In this document: positions 25,801 to 36,383 of the stretch, one piece after another
How positions within the stretch are numbered: the first letter of the stretch is position 1
Layout: each line of letters starts with the position of its first letter
NCBI RefSeq assembly: GCF_946893725.1
Contig: NZ_CAMPPE010000001.1
Span: 62,001-126,000 of the forward strand
Reading direction: 5' to 3'
Source: Anaerococcus sp. Marseille-Q5996
GTDB taxonomy: Bacteria > Bacillota > Clostridia > Tissierellales > Peptoniphilaceae
DNA: 64,000 nucleotides
Program-made: the position numbers and the translations under genes
Notes under the pieces: model-generated
Database searches by the model: none
The model's input: only the letters and a program-made list of their open reading frames with translations
What the model was told of the DNA's origin: nothing

Positions 25801-25816
25801 TGTTTCACGTGAAACA
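25801..25816. promoter_or_regulatory. parS site (left arm)
   Basis: Perfect 16-bp palindrome TGTTTCACGTGAAACA, the consensus binding site for ParB/Spo0J. It lies between the aldehyde dehydrogenase and the sigma factor, about 10 kb left of oriC. Confidence 0.95.
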
Positions 25817-25841
25817 CAAAATCCACGGCTTGGCCGTGGAT
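25817..25841 (-). terminator. Terminator ending the dnaA-to-sigma gene string
   Basis: ATCCACGG (25821-25828) pairs with CCGTGGAT (25834-25841), then TTTTGTG on the minus strand. It overlaps the first base of the sigma stop codon and abuts the parS site. Confidence 0.8.
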
Positions 25842-26629
25842 TAGATTGTTTCCATTTTTTCTAATTCTAGTGTGAATTTTTGGACTATTTTCTTTTCTAT
25901 CCTTGATACAGTCATTTGGCTGATGTCTAGGGTTTCTGCAATATCTATTTGGGTACGGCCCTCATAGTATCTTAGCTGCAAAATTTCTTTTTCTAGATCA
26001 TTTAGCCTTGAAGTTGATTTTTCTATCAAATCTGTAAGTTCTACTGAATCAAAGTTTCTATCTTCTTCGCCTATCATATCGGCAAGGTCAATGGAGTTTT
26101 CTCCTTTTTGGACTTGGTATTTCATATCAAGACTTTGTGGTGAGTAAACCTTACTTGCTTCCATGGTTTCGAGTATCGTTTCTTCATCTTCTCCCAAATA
26201 ATCTGCTATATCTTTTACAGTTGGGGTTCTTTGAAGTTCTTGTGGCAATACTTTTTTGGCATTATTTATTTTTTTATAAAGGTTTTGGATACGTCTTGGT
26301 ACTCTTATTACCCAACCCTTATCTCTAAAGTAGCGTTTTAACTCTCCCATTATTGTTGGAGTTGCAAAGGAAGAAAACTCATAGCCCTTTGATGGGTCAA
26401 ACCTATCTACTGCATAGATTAGTCCAAGGCTTGCAACTTGATAGAGGTCTTCTTTTTCGATTCCCTTTCCTACATATTTGTTTGAAAGGATATCTACTAT
26501 ATACATATGCTCTTCTATTAGCTCATCACGGAGCTTTTTGTCACGTGTTTTAGAATACTCTTCAAATTTCTTTTTGATTTCTTCTTTGTATGCTTGATCA
26601 TTTTTATCTGGCTGTTTTTTATCTGTCAT
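25841..26629 (-). CDS. RNA polymerase sigma factor of the SigB/SigF/SigG family
   Basis: Directs RNA polymerase to an alternative promoter set. 262 residues: region 2 (DLYQVASLGLIYAVDRFDPSKGYEFSSFATPTIMGELKRYFRD, about 61-104), region 3 (RTPTVKDIADYLG), region 4 helix-turn-helix (YYEGRTQIDIAETLDISQMTVSRIEKKI, about 223-250). The start overlaps the anti-sigma stop by one base (TAATG). With the two upstream genes it forms an antagonist/anti-sigma/sigma partner-switching set like rsbV-rsbW-sigB or spoIIAA-AB-AC. No sporulation genes are seen nearby, so a stress or envelope role is more likely than sporulation; that is inference. Confidence 0.92.
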   Translation of the reverse strand: MTDKKQPDKNDQAYKEEIKKKFEEYSKTRDKKLRDELIEEHMYIVDILSNKYVGKGIEKEDLYQVASLGLIYAVDRFDPSKGYEFSSFATPTIMGELKRYFRDKGWVIRVPRRIQNLYKKINNAKKVLPQELQRTPTVKDIADYLGEDEETILETMEASKVYSPQSLDMKYQVQKGENSIDLADMIGEEDRNFDSVELTDLIEKSTSRLNDLEKEILQLRYYEGRTQIDIAETLDISQMTVSRIEKKIVQKFTLELEKMETI

Positions 26630-26964
26630 TACTTAGCCCTTTGTATGATTTTGATTTCTCCATCATTTATATTTACTTCATCTGCTAGTTCTTTTAAAAT
26701 CAAATCACGCATTTTTAGTGCTCTTTCATCTAGAGACTTATCATTGCCTAAGACACGGATTTCAAGATTTTTCTCTGCTGGAAGAAATTCTATAGTCACA
26801 TCTGTGTCTGATAGTTTGTAGTTAATGGCCTCACTTACTACTACCCTTAAATCTTCCACTTCTTCTATATTAAATCCTAGGTCACTTGCTAGTGATGCTG
26901 TAAAAAGTCTGATTGATTTTATATATAGTTTTTTTGGGGGTATTGTTATGCTGATTTTTTCCAT
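26629..26964 (-). CDS. Anti-sigma factor, HATPase serine kinase (RsbW/SpoIIAB-like)
   Basis: Binds and silences the neighbouring sigma factor, and phosphorylates the antagonist to control the switch. 111 residues, shorter than typical RsbW (about 145-160). The N-box region reads EVEDLRVVVSEAINYKL, where SpoIIAB/RsbW have the E...D...A.TNA type helix. The usual second Asn is replaced by Tyr (INYK), and the glycine-rich ATP lid is hard to see in the short C-terminus. Kinase activity is therefore doubtful, but sigma binding is plausible. The gene lies 3 bp after the antagonist stop. Confidence 0.8.
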   Translation of the reverse strand: MEKISITIPPKKLYIKSIRLFTASLASDLGFNIEEVEDLRVVVSEAINYKLSDTDVTIEFLPAEKNLEIRVLGNDKSLDERALKMRDLILKELADEVNINDGEIKIIQRAK

Positions 26965-26967
26965 TTT

Positions 26968-27270
26968 CTACTCCATATCAAATAGATCTGTTAAATCAGT
27001 TATTTTAAATAATTTTTGGATATTGTCCTTGGCATTGATGATTTTTATTTCTTTGCCATTTTCATTTACCATTTTGTAGATATTCATAAACATACCAAGA
27101 CCTGTTGAGTCTAGGTAGTCTAATTCTTTTAAATCTATTCTTACATCCTTATTTGGATCGATTTCTTCATCTATAAATGATTTAAATTCATCTTCTGAAT
27201 ATACATCTAGGTCGCCGCTTAATTTTATGGTTTGAATGTCATCTATTATTTCTATTTTTTTATCAAACAT
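26968..27270 (-). CDS. STAS-domain anti-sigma factor antagonist (RsbV/SpoIIAA-like)
   Basis: 100 residues. Unphosphorylated, such proteins bind the anti-sigma kinase and free sigma. The core motif [16 protein letters not shown] contains the conserved Asp-Ser-Thr; in this family the Ser is the phosphorylation site. The fold begins with [17 protein letters not shown]. The start overlaps the end of gyrA by 8 bp, tying the switch to the gyrase operon. The phosphatase that would reset it is not in the window. Confidence 0.9.
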   Translation of the reverse strand: MFDKKIEIIDDIQTIKLSGDLDVYSEDEFKSFIDEEIDPNKDVRIDLKELDYLDSTGLGMFMNIYKMVNENGKEIKIINAKDNIQKLFKITDLTDLFDME

Positions 27271-29725
27271 TTTCTTCCTCTACTTCTACTCCAAGGCTAG
27301 CATCATATTTAGCAACTGATACGATTTTGTCTGACTCATCTTTCAAATTTTTTAATGTAACTCCCATAGTATTTCTACCTGTGGTTGAAATATCTTTTGC
27401 AGTTATTCTAATCATATCACCATTTAGTGATACCATCAATACATCATCATCAAGGTCTACTGGCAGAGTGTCTACTACGCAACCTGTTTTTTCTGTAACT
27501 TTATGGCATCTGATTCCTTTTCCACCCCTGTTTTGATTGTTGAAGTTATTAAAGGATGTTTTCTTACCAAAACCATTTTCTGTTACAACAAGTAGGTAGG
27601 TTTCATCTCCCTTGATATTCATAGCTACTACTTCATCATCTTTGTTTAGCTTTATAGCACGAACACCACGAGCTTGACGGCCCATGCTTCTTACATCTTC
27701 TGTATTAAATTGGATAGTCATACCATTTTTGGTTGAAATTATTAGTTCTTCTTCCTTGGCAATGTGGCGGGCAGATATTAGCTTATCTCCCTCTTCTAGG
27801 CCAATGGCTATGATTCCATTTCTTTGGATGGATGTAAAGTTATTTGCATCTGTCTTCTTAATTTTACCATTTTTTGTTTGAAGTACTATTTGATCATCAT
27901 CTTCTAGGTAAGAAAGTGGCATAATTTCTGTAATTTTTTCACCTGAATTTAGGGATAAGATATTTATTATGGCTTGACCACGGCTAGTACGGCTTCCTTC
28001 TGGGATTTGGTATCCTTTTAAGCTATAAACCCTACCAAATGAAGTGAAAAATAGTAAATCTTCGTGGGTATTTGTAGTCATAATGCGTTTGATAAAGTCA
28101 TCTTCTTTTGTGTTTGCAGCTGAGATTCCCTTGCCACCGCGATTTTGTACCTTGTAGGTATCTACTGGTAGACGTTTGATGTAACCATCATTTGTAAGAG
28201 TAATTAGGATATCTTCTTCCTCAATTAATTCTTCAAGGTCGATTTCTCCCTCATCAGCTACAATTTTAGTACGGCGTTCATCACCGTATTTTTCTTTAAT
28301 CTCATTTAATTCTTCTTCGATTAGTTCGATTAATTTTTCTTCTGAGTCCAAAATGCCCATCAAATATGAAATAGTTTCTTCAAGTTCCTTGTTTTCGGCG
28401 TTTAGCTTTTCAATTTCAAGTCCTGATAGACGTTTTAATCTCATATCTAGGATTGCTTGAGATTGTAAGTCTGTTAGGCCAAATCTTTCTAGGAATATTC
28501 CCTTGATTTGATTATCATCATATGAAGAACGGATGATTTTGATTATTTCATCGATATTATCAATGGCAATTATCAAACCTTCTACTATATGCTTACGTGC
28601 TTTGGCACGGTCTAGGTCAAATTGGGTTCTTCTTGTAACAACTTCTTTTTGGTGGTCTATATAATATTTGATTAATTCCTTAAGGGTTAGGACTTTTGGA
28701 ATGCCATCTACTAGAGCAAGGTTTATAATACCAAAGGTTGTTTCAAGTTGGGTGTATTTGTAAAGATTATTTAAAACAATATTTGCATTTGAATCGCGTT
28801 TGATTTCAATGACGATTCTCATACCCTTACGGTCAGATTCATCACGGATGTCAGAAATACCGTCTATTCTCTTATCCTTTACCAAATCAGCAATTTTTTC
28901 GATTAGCCTTGCCTTATTCACTTGGTATGGGATTTCTGAAACTATGATTCTTTCACGATTTTTCTTAAATGGTTCTATTTCTGCTATACCGCGTATTTTT
29001 ACTTTTCCACGGCCTGTTTCGTAGGCTTCCTTGATACCATTTTTACCTAAAATCTTTGCACCAGTTGGAAAATCTGGTCCTTTTATGATTTGATTTAGTT
29101 CTTCAATAGATATTTCAGGATTTTTCATGTAGGCAATGGATGCATCGATGGCTTCATTTAGGTTGTGAGGAGCCATATTTGTTGCCATACCTACGGCTAT
29201 ACCGCTAGATCCATTCACCAAAAGATTTGGGAATCTAGATGGCAAGATGGTTGGTTCTAGTTCTTCTTCATCAAAGTTTGGCATAAAATCTACGGTATTT
29301 TTGTTAATATCACGTAGCATTTCCTTGGCAATTTTAGACATACGCACTTCTGTATAACGCATTGCCGCTGGGTCATCACCATCTATTGAACCAAAGTTAC
29401 CTTGTCCTTGGGCAAGGGGATATCTGGTTGAGAAATCTTGGGCAAGTCTTACTAGGGCATCATAAAGGGCTGAGTCACCGTGAGGGTGATACTTACCCAT
29501 TACTTCCCCAACAACTCTGGCTGATTTTCTAGTTGGTTTGTTTGGATCAAGACCTAGGCCTTCCATACCATAAAGAATTCTTCTATGAACTGGTTTTAGT
29601 CCATCGCGCACATCTGGCAGGGCACGAGAAACTATAACTGACATAGAATAATCTAGGTAGGCATCCTTCATCTTGTCTTCTAGATTAACATTTATAATAT
29701 TATTATCATTTTTAATTTCTGTCAT
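27263..29725 (-). CDS. gyrA: DNA gyrase subunit A
   Basis: Breakage-reunion subunit of gyrase, which adds negative supercoils. 820 residues. The catalytic Tyr lies in AAMRYTEVR (about 123), with the quinolone region [18 protein letters not shown] just before. The GyrA box appears as QARGVRA in the C-terminal beta-pinwheel, and further pinwheel repeats (QNRGGKGI and TGRNTMGV) follow. The tail is acidic. It starts 8 bp after gyrB and overlaps the antagonist gene. Confidence 0.97.
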   Translation of the reverse strand: MTEIKNDNNIINVNLEDKMKDAYLDYSMSVIVSRALPDVRDGLKPVHRRILYGMEGLGLDPNKPTRKSARVVGEVMGKYHPHGDSALYDALVRLAQDFSTRYPLAQGQGNFGSIDGDDPAAMRYTEVRMSKIAKEMLRDINKNTVDFMPNFDEEELEPTILPSRFPNLLVNGSSGIAVGMATNMAPHNLNEAIDASIAYMKNPEISIEELNQIIKGPDFPTGAKILGKNGIKEAYETGRGKVKIRGIAEIEPFKKNRERIIVSEIPYQVNKARLIEKIADLVKDKRIDGISDIRDESDRKGMRIVIEIKRDSNANIVLNNLYKYTQLETTFGIINLALVDGIPKVLTLKELIKYYIDHQKEVVTRRTQFDLDRAKARKHIVEGLIIAIDNIDEIIKIIRSSYDDNQIKGIFLERFGLTDLQSQAILDMRLKRLSGLEIEKLNAENKELEETISYLMGILDSEEKLIELIEEELNEIKEKYGDERRTKIVADEGEIDLEELIEEEDILITLTNDGYIKRLPVDTYKVQNRGGKGISAANTKEDDFIKRIMTTNTHEDLLFFTSFGRVYSLKGYQIPEGSRTSRGQAIINILSLNSGEKITEIMPLSYLEDDDQIVLQTKNGKIKKTDANNFTSIQRNGIIAIGLEEGDKLISARHIAKEEELIISTKNGMTIQFNTEDVRSMGRQARGVRAIKLNKDDEVVAMNIKGDETYLLVVTENGFGKKTSFNNFNNQNRGGKGIRCHKVTEKTGCVVDTLPVDLDDDVLMVSLNGDMIRITAKDISTTGRNTMGVTLKNLKDESDKIVSVAKYDASLGVEVEEENV

Positions 29726-29733
29726 TTTGCCTC

Positions 29734-31635
29734 CTATACGTCAATATTTGTTACGTATTTGGCGTTTTCTTCGATAAATTCGCGGCGTGGTTCTACCTTT
29801 TCTCCCATTAGTAGGGCAAAGGTATCATCAGTTGTTGTTGATTCGTCATCTTCCACAACGCGTAATAAAATCCTATTATCTGGATTCATTGTTGTATCCC
29901 AAAGTTGTTCGGCATTCATCTCACCAAGACCCTTGTATCTTTGGATTTTGTAAGATTGTTCGCCAATTTCTTTTAAGACCTTATCACGTTCTGCATCTGT
30001 ATATACATAACGTTCGCTGCGGCCTTGAGAAATTTTATATAGGGGTGGTTGGGCAACATATACGTGGCCATCATCGATTAAATCCTTCATATATCTATAT
30101 AGGAAAGTTAAAAGCAGGGTACGAATGTGGGCACCATCGACATCGGCATCTGTCATGATAATGATTTTGCCGTATCTTAGTTTTGAAATATCAAAATCTT
30201 TGCCTATACCTGTACCAAAGGCTGTAATCATGGCCTTTATCTCTTCAGAATTTAAAATTCTATCAAGTTTTGCCTTTTCTACGTTTAAGATTTTCCCACG
30301 TAAAGGTAGGATGGCTTGGGTTTTATTGTCACGGCCACCTTTGGCAGAACCACCAGCAGAGTTACCTTCGACGATAAAGATTTCATTTTCGCTAATATCT
30401 GTTGATTGGCAGTCGGCAAGTTTACCTGGAAGGGTAGCGCTATCTAAAATTGATCTTTTACGAGTAAGGTCCCTTGCTTTTCTTGCAGCTTCTCTGGCTC
30501 TTCTTGAAGATAGGGCCTTATCTAGGATAGTTGCTGCAACTTTTGGATTTTCTTCTAAAAATGATTCTAATTTGTTAGAGAAAAATGTATCAACAGCTCC
30601 CCTTACCTCTGAGTTACCAAGTTTTGCTTTTGTTTGACCCTCAAATTGTGGTTCAGATATTTTTACAGAAACTATGGCTGTCATTCCTTCACGGACATCT
30701 TCACCTTGGAGATTGTCTTCATTTTCCTTAAGAATTTTATATTTACGGGCATAATCATTTACACCACGGGTTAGGGCTGACCTAAATCCTGATAGATGTG
30801 TACCACCTTCTGGTGTGTAAATATTATTTGCAAAGGTTAGGATATTTTCGCTATATGAATCTGTATATTGGAAAGCAATTTCAATTTCTGTGTCTTCTTG
30901 GCTACCTACAAAATGTGGAATAGTTTCCATTATTGGATCTTTGTTGCGGTTTAAATATTCTACAAATTCGCTAACCCCACCGTCGTATTTAAATGTTTGA
31001 GTGGATTCATCACGTTCATCTTCAAAGATAATTTGTACACCAGAATTTAAAAAAGCCATTTCACGGAATCTGCGTTCCAAGGTTTTTTTATCAAATTCTG
31101 TTGTTTCAAATATTTCTGCATCTGGTTTGAAGATGATAGTTGTACCAGTTTCTGATGTTTCTCCTAAAACTTCAAGATCACTTGTAGCGACTCCTCGTTC
31201 AAAGCTCATCCTGTAGTGGTGGCCATCTCTTTTGACATCAGCTATTAAATATTCTGATAGAGCGTTTACTACTGAAACCCCTACCCCGTGTAGTCCACCT
31301 GAAAATTGGTAGGCAGATGAGTCAAATTTACCACCAGCGTGAAGAACAGTTAAAACAGTTTCTAGAGTTGATTTTCCAGTTTGTGGGTGTTCTTTTACTG
31401 GGATACCTGATCCATCGTCTTCTACACTAATAATATTATCTTCTGATACAGTTACTTTTATGTAATCACAACGACCAGCTAGGGCTTCATCTATGGAGTT
31501 GTCTACAACTTCGTAAACCAAATGGTGAAGTCCTTTTTCGCTTGTCGAACCGATATACATACCAGGTCTTAGACGGACAGGTTCAAGTCCCTCTAAAACC
31601 TTAATATTACCGGCATCATAATTAGTTTCTGTCAT
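29734..31635 (-). CDS. gyrB: DNA gyrase subunit B
   Basis: ATPase subunit of gyrase. 633 residues. GHKL ATPase motifs: [35 protein letters not shown] motifs: [14 protein letters not shown] and the metal-binding [18 protein letters not shown]. The C-terminus ends in the conserved [16 protein letters not shown] and RREFIEENA. It lies 16 bp after recF and 8 bp before gyrA. Confidence 0.97.
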   Translation of the reverse strand: MTETNYDAGNIKVLEGLEPVRLRPGMYIGSTSEKGLHHLVYEVVDNSIDEALAGRCDYIKVTVSEDNIISVEDDGSGIPVKEHPQTGKSTLETVLTVLHAGGKFDSSAYQFSGGLHGVGVSVVNALSEYLIADVKRDGHHYRMSFERGVATSDLEVLGETSETGTTIIFKPDAEIFETTEFDKKTLERRFREMAFLNSGVQIIFEDERDESTQTFKYDGGVSEFVEYLNRNKDPIMETIPHFVGSQEDTEIEIAFQYTDSYSENILTFANNIYTPEGGTHLSGFRSALTRGVNDYARKYKILKENEDNLQGEDVREGMTAIVSVKISEPQFEGQTKAKLGNSEVRGAVDTFFSNKLESFLEENPKVAATILDKALSSRRAREAARKARDLTRKRSILDSATLPGKLADCQSTDISENEIFIVEGNSAGGSAKGGRDNKTQAILPLRGKILNVEKAKLDRILNSEEIKAMITAFGTGIGKDFDISKLRYGKIIIMTDADVDGAHIRTLLLTFLYRYMKDLIDDGHVYVAQPPLYKISQGRSERYVYTDAERDKVLKEIGEQSYKIQRYKGLGEMNAEQLWDTTMNPDNRILLRVVEDDESTTTDDTFALLMGEKVEPRREFIEENAKYVTNIDV

Positions 31636-31651
31636 ATTTTTCCTTTCTCAT

Positions 31652-32731
31652 TCAAATATCTAAAATCTTGCCATTTGCAATTTTTCTGATATTTGACTTA
31701 TCTACCATATCCAAAGACTTGGTGTTGGTAGCTGTAATAATTGTCTGATAGCCCGCTAGGTTTTCCAAAAGAAAATGAGATCTTTTTTCATCTAGCTCTG
31801 AGAAAACATCATCAAACAAAATGACAGATTTTTCACCTGTCACTTCCATAATTAGTTTTACTTGGGCAAGTTTTATATTTAAAATTGCAGACCTTTGCTG
31901 GCCTTGGGAGCCAAAATTTTTGATGAGTCTATCATTGATTGTAATATCAATATCATCCTTATGAATCCCCCTTTGGGTAGTCATATATCTAAGGTCATCA
32001 TTTCTTGCACTTACAAATTTTTGATAATAATCTTCCAATGAATCAGCATTTATATCTGGATTGTAAATTAGTCTTAAATCCTCCTTGCCTGCTGAAAGTT
32101 TGCTGTGATAGTCATTTGCAAATTGGTCGATTATTTTTATAAATTTGGCCCTGCGTTTAAAAATTTTAAAGCCGTATTTAACAAGCCCCTTATCAAAGGC
32201 ATCCAATTGCTGATTAAAATAAGGAGAATTTTGCTTTTTCAAAAGTTTATTTCTTTGGTAAATTAATTTTTCATACTCTTTTTTGCTATTTTTGTAGGCA
32301 AAATCAATGGATATTATGATTTCATCTATCAAATCACGCCTAAGATTTGGTCCTTCTTTTATAATTAGCAAATCTTCTGGAGTAAATAAAACCAAAGAAA
32401 AAAGTGCCTTTAAATCTTTGTTCCTCTCATATTTTACTCCATTTACGCAAATTTTCTTTTCCCCATCCTCAATATCTATTAAAACCTTTTTAAAATACCT
32501 GTCTTTTCTTATTAGTCCCTTTAAATGCATACGGTCTTTACCAAAGCTAATTATGTCCCTATCACGTATTTTTTTAAAGGATGTGGCATTGGCTAGGTAA
32601 TATAAGGATTCTAGAAGATTAGTCTTGCCTTGGGCATTGTCTCCCAAAAAAATATATATACCATCATTAAAATTTACATTCTCATTTTGATAATTTCTAA
32701 AATTTTTAACTTCTATTTCGCTTATCCACAT
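31652..32731 (-). CDS. recF: DNA replication/repair protein RecF
   Basis: SMC-like ATPase that loads RecA on gapped DNA. 359 residues, standard. Walker A GDNAQGKTNLLES (about 31-43), signature region NFGSQGQQRSAILNIKLAQ (about 268-286), Walker B ILFDDVFSELDEKR (about 302-315). The ATG overlaps the stop of the S4-domain gene by one base (TAATG). Confidence 0.97.
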   Translation of the reverse strand: MWISEIEVKNFRNYQNENVNFNDGIYIFLGDNAQGKTNLLESLYYLANATSFKKIRDRDIISFGKDRMHLKGLIRKDRYFKKVLIDIEDGEKKICVNGVKYERNKDLKALFSLVLFTPEDLLIIKEGPNLRRDLIDEIIISIDFAYKNSKKEYEKLIYQRNKLLKKQNSPYFNQQLDAFDKGLVKYGFKIFKRRAKFIKIIDQFANDYHSKLSAGKEDLRLIYNPDINADSLEDYYQKFVSARNDDLRYMTTQRGIHKDDIDITINDRLIKNFGSQGQQRSAILNIKLAQVKLIMEVTGEKSVILFDDVFSELDEKRSHFLLENLAGYQTIITATNTKSLDMVDKSNIRKIANGKILDI

Positions 32732-32937
32732 TATATGATTGTTATGCTAATATTATCAAAAATAACCCTATCGCCCTTGTATAATTTTTTGCCAGGAATA
32801 AAGCAAGGCTCATCGTTAAGAAGGACTCCTTCTTCTTTTATGATTAGCTTAGAAAGGCCACCTGAATGGACTAATTGTGTAGCCTTTAGTAGGTCTTTTA
32901 GGGTTATCATTTCAGCTTCAAATTCTAAATTTTCCAT
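32731..32937 (-). CDS. yaaA: S4-domain RNA-binding protein (YaaA/RlbA type)
   Basis: 68 residues, a single S4 RNA-binding domain: LKATQLVHSGGLSKLIIKEEGVLLNDEPCFIPGKKLYKGDRV. The conserved place of this gene is between dnaN and recF in Firmicutes, as here. Its role, probably in ribosome assembly, is not certain. Confidence 0.92.
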   Translation of the reverse strand: MENLEFEAEMITLKDLLKATQLVHSGGLSKLIIKEEGVLLNDEPCFIPGKKLYKGDRVIFDNISITII

Positions 32938-32953
32938 AAAATTTCTTTCTTTT

Positions 32954-34066
32954 TTAATTTGCTAGTCTAACTGGCAATACAAGGTAGGTGAATTCTTCAT
33001 CTTCATATTTGCTATCTACTGGATAAATTAGGCAAGGATTTAATGAAGATTTGAAGGTTAATTTTATATTGTCAGACTCATTTGCCTTTACACCCTCTTG
33101 CATGTAGCGAGCGTTAAAGGCTATGTCTAGATCTTCACCATTTTGTTCAGTTTCTACAACTTCTTTTACATCTCCCACTTCTGAGTTTGATTTGATAACC
33201 ATGTGGTTTTCAGCAATTTCTATCCTAATTAGATTTGCTTTTCCTGGATCAGAAAGTACTTGGGCACGGTCAAGGGCACGAGCTAGGCTGTCCCTACTTA
33301 ATATAACTGATGTATCAGAAATATCATTTATAATATTTCTGTAGTCTATAAAGTTTTTGTCAATTACTTTGCAATACATAGTAGTCGATTCACTTTTAAA
33401 TACTATGTCATTTTCATTTTTGAAAATGTAAGTTGTATTATCATCAGAAATTATCCTAGACCACTCCATAAGAGATCTTTTTGGGATAATAAACTCGCTA
33501 TCTTCAAAGGAAGAAGGATAGTCAATTTTATTTTTCTTAAGCGCCACCCTATAACCATCAAGGGCTACCATATTTAGATAATTTTCCTTTAATTCAAATA
33601 AAATTCCTGTTAGGGCAAGTTTTGTTTCATCTATGCTAGTTGCAAATTCTGTTTGTAGAATAGATCTTTTTAATTTATCATTGGCAATTTCTATTGGCTC
33701 AGAATCTGGCAATGACAAGTCTTGTTTTTCAAAATATTCAAAGGCTATTAGATTAAAGTTTGAGTTTTGGCTTTTGATATTTATTTTACCATCTTTAATT
33801 TCGATTTTTACCGTATCATTTGGCAATTTTCTAATGATACCTGAAAATAGATTTGCCTTTACTGCCATTTCACCTTCTTCTTTTACTAGGGCTGGGATAG
33901 AAGTTAAAATTGTAATTTCTCCATCAAAAGCAGTCAGTAAGAGTCTATCATCTTTTGCCTCAAAGTATATTAATTCATGAATTTGAATATTGGTATTTTT
34001 GCTTACTGCCTTACTTGCTATGTTGATAGCATTCATTAGCTCATTTTGTTTTACTTCAATTTTCAT
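32954..34066 (-). CDS. dnaN: DNA polymerase III sliding clamp (beta subunit)
   Basis: Ring-shaped clamp that holds the polymerase on DNA. 370 residues in three similar domains, beginning MKIEVKQNELMNAINIASKAV and ending with the usual LVLPVRL-type tail. It follows dnaA across a 224-bp gap that holds the unwinding element. Confidence 0.97.
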   Translation of the reverse strand: MKIEVKQNELMNAINIASKAVSKNTNIQIHELIYFEAKDDRLLLTAFDGEITILTSIPALVKEEGEMAVKANLFSGIIRKLPNDTVKIEIKDGKINIKSQNSNFNLIAFEYFEKQDLSLPDSEPIEIANDKLKRSILQTEFATSIDETKLALTGILFELKENYLNMVALDGYRVALKKNKIDYPSSFEDSEFIIPKRSLMEWSRIISDDNTTYIFKNENDIVFKSESTTMYCKVIDKNFIDYRNIINDISDTSVILSRDSLARALDRAQVLSDPGKANLIRIEIAENHMVIKSNSEVGDVKEVVETEQNGEDLDIAFNARYMQEGVKANESDNIKLTFKSSLNPCLIYPVDSKYEDEEFTYLVLPVRLAN

Positions 34067-34079
34067 AAAGTGCTCCTCA

Positions 34080-34264
34080 TATAACTATATATATTTAGTA
34101 GTATTAGTAGTAGGGGGTGTATATATGTGGATAAGTATAATTGATGTTTATAATATGCCAAAATTTTTCCAAAATCACTTAAGGAAAAGTCTTGGATAAC
34201 TTTTGTCTTTATCCACATATCCTTTTTCATAGATTGTTAAAATATAAATTTTAACTTATCCACA
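34080..34264. other. oriC: Origin unwinding region (DnaA-trio element and DnaA boxes) between dnaA and dnaN
   Basis: On the plus strand 34096-34113 reads TAG TAG TAT TAG TAG TAG, a DnaA-trio array. A G cluster follows (34113-34118), then a perfect DnaA box in reverse (TGTGGATAA, 34126-34134). An AT-rich stretch (34080-34095) lies on the other side of the trios. Two more perfect TTATCCACA boxes are at 34209-34217 and 34256-34264. Box, GC cluster, trio and AT-rich DNA in this order match the basal unwinding system described in B. subtilis, at the same dnaA-dnaN location. Confidence 0.87.
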
Positions 34265-34290
34265 ATGATATCCACCAAGATATACACATT

Positions 34291-35691
34291 TTACTCTGTA
34301 ATTGCTTTTTTTAGACTTTCTATCTCATCCTTAAAATCAGGATCTAGGGCCATCTCATCTTTTACTTTATCAATCCCATGCATGACTGTGGTGTGGTCAC
34401 GTTCAAAGGCATTTGATATTGTAACTAAACTATCATCTAGGATGTCGCGGGCAAGATACATTGAAATATGTCTTGGACGAACTAAATCTTTTTTCCTGGA
34501 TTTTCCTTTTATATCAGAAACTTTTATATTATATTTCTCGCCCACAAATCTTTGTATATCCTCTATACTTACGTGTTTTTTCTTATTTAAACTCCTGGTA
34601 TTGACGCCCTTTTTGGCATCATCCATATTTATAGTATTTCTATTATCACCCTTAGCATAGGCTATGGCTGTTGATAAGGCTCCTTCTAGGTCTCTGATAT
34701 TTGTATCAATATTTTCTGCTATATAGGTTAAAATTTCATTATCTATATAGGCACCTAGTTCATCAGATTTTTTTTGAAGGATTGCAACACGGGTTTCAAA
34801 ATCTGGTTTGCCAATATCTACTGTAATTCCCCATGAAAATCTGGATAATAATCTGTCTTCCAAGTCCTTTATTTCAAGGGGTGGTCGATCAGATGATAGG
34901 ACGATTTGCTTATCAGCATAGTAGAGGTCATTGAAGGTGTGGAATAACTCTGTTTGTGTACCTTCTTTGTTAGATAAAAACTGAATATCATCTATTAATA
35001 GTATGTCAGCTGACCTGTACTTATCTCTAAATTCTTGGTTTAGGTTTTGGTTTTTATTTTTGCTAGATGGTTGTATACTAGCAATCAATTCATTTGTAAA
35101 GCGTTCACTAGAAATATACATAACATATAAGTCATCGCGTTCTTCTAAAATCTTATGAGCTATAGCCTGCATCAAGTGAGTTTTTCCTAGCCCTGATTCC
35201 CCATATATAAAAAGAGGATTATAAATTTTGGTAGGATTGTCATTTATAATATTTTGGGTAACTGCACTTGCAATGGCGTGGGCATATTGGTTTGACTTAC
35301 CTTGAACAAAATTTTCAAAGGTATAATTGCGGTCAAGAATAGGTTTTGGAAACTTATTTACTTCCTTTAAACGCATTTGCCCATTGGCCTCATAATTTTT
35401 GCCCATTTCCATTACCCTATTGTAGCTATCGCTATCTTTGGCAATAACCACAATCCTAAGATCAAAATCATTTTCTTTATTTATATTATCTAGGGCCTCT
35501 TGAAGGGCTGGAGTCCATATCTTTTCGTAAACAAACATCATTTCTGATTTTGGAATCTCAAGATAAAGGGTGTTTTCGTATAGATTTAAGGGTTTTAGTA
35601 TATCTATCCATGTATCATATTGCGATTGGTCGGCAATATTCATTTTCATTTCATTTTTTAATTCATCTGTAATGTATTCTAAACTAATCAT
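34291..35691 (-). CDS. dnaA: Chromosomal replication initiator DnaA
   Basis: Binds DnaA boxes and opens the origin. 466 residues from the chosen start. Domain I (QYDTWIDILKPLNLYENTLYLEIP), AAA+ Walker A GESGLGKTHLMQA, Walker B LLIDDIQFLSNKEGTQTELFHTFN, and domain IV with the DnaA signature (DHTTVMHGIDKV, near the C-terminus). I prefer ATG at 35691 (MISLEYI) because AAAGG lies 7-8 nt upstream; longer starts up to 35745 would add a poorly conserved extension. First gene of the long minus-strand string. Confidence 0.96.
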   Translation of the reverse strand: MISLEYITDELKNEMKMNIADQSQYDTWIDILKPLNLYENTLYLEIPKSEMMFVYEKIWTPALQEALDNINKENDFDLRIVVIAKDSDSYNRVMEMGKNYEANGQMRLKEVNKFPKPILDRNYTFENFVQGKSNQYAHAIASAVTQNIINDNPTKIYNPLFIYGESGLGKTHLMQAIAHKILEERDDLYVMYISSERFTNELIASIQPSSKNKNQNLNQEFRDKYRSADILLIDDIQFLSNKEGTQTELFHTFNDLYYADKQIVLSSDRPPLEIKDLEDRLLSRFSWGITVDIGKPDFETRVAILQKKSDELGAYIDNEILTYIAENIDTNIRDLEGALSTAIAYAKGDNRNTINMDDAKKGVNTRSLNKKKHVSIEDIQRFVGEKYNIKVSDIKGKSRKKDLVRPRHISMYLARDILDDSLVTISNAFERDHTTVMHGIDKVKDEMALDPDFKDEIESLKKAITE

Positions 35692-35767
35692 TACCATGCC
35701 TTTCATAAGAAAATCTATCCACATAGTCAAAAGCCTATATTTCAAATTTTAACTAGGATTTTGATAC

Positions 35768-36213
35768 TTATCCACCAATGTGGATTAAATTGTGGATAAG
35801 TCTATGTTTATAAAAATTTTCCTTACAATTTGGGGATTTATTATAAAAACCATCATAAAATATTTTTATTTTTAAAACTTTTCCACATAAAAACATTTCA
35901 TGAAAAGGGATTTTTATCTTTTCCCAAGTCTTTTACACCTGAAATTATACTACAAATTAGAGGATTTGACAACTTATCCACAGGCCATTGATAAGTTTTG
36001 GGAAAACTATTATTAAATTTTAAATTCAACTTTTAAAATATGTGCATATGTGGATAAGTCTGTGTATTTATTAAATTTATTTATATTATTTTTCTCTTTA
36101 TCCCAAGATTATGGGATAAGTAATTTTTTACAATCACTATTGCTCATATTTATCCAAGTAAAATTTGTGTTTAAAAGCTGTGCATAAAAATTTTTCCAAA
36201 AATCTTATCCACA
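35768..36213. other. oriC: Upstream DnaA-box cluster of oriC
   Basis: Perfect boxes: 35791-35799 (reverse), 35974-35982 (forward), 36049-36057 (reverse), 36205-36213 (forward). Near-matches: 35768-35776, 35780-35788 and about 35879-35887. The DNA between them is very AT-rich and has no gene. With the dnaA-dnaN region this makes a bipartite origin, and the switch of coding strand happens here. Confidence 0.88.
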
Positions 36214-36318
36214 ATGAAATTTTATCAGCTATTTTAAGGGTTTTTAGTATATTTATAAATTTTATTATGCAAATCTTATTCATCTACCCATTTTTTTATG
36301 TAAAATTGCTAAATAATC

Positions 36319-36347
36319 TTGACAGATTGCCCCTTTATTCATATAAT
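36319..36347 (+). promoter_or_regulatory. Consensus promoter of rpmH
   Basis: TTGACA (36319-36324), 17-nt spacer, TATAAT (36342-36347): a perfect sigma-A promoter about 37 bp before the rpmH start. Confidence 0.92.
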
Positions 36348-36383
36348 AGTATGAGTCTAAAATTATAAGTAGGAGGTGTTAGT

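Noticed and set aside
30125-30637. 170-residue plus-strand frame inside gyrB
   Set aside because: Antisense to highly conserved TOPRIM-domain sequence; no initiation signal.
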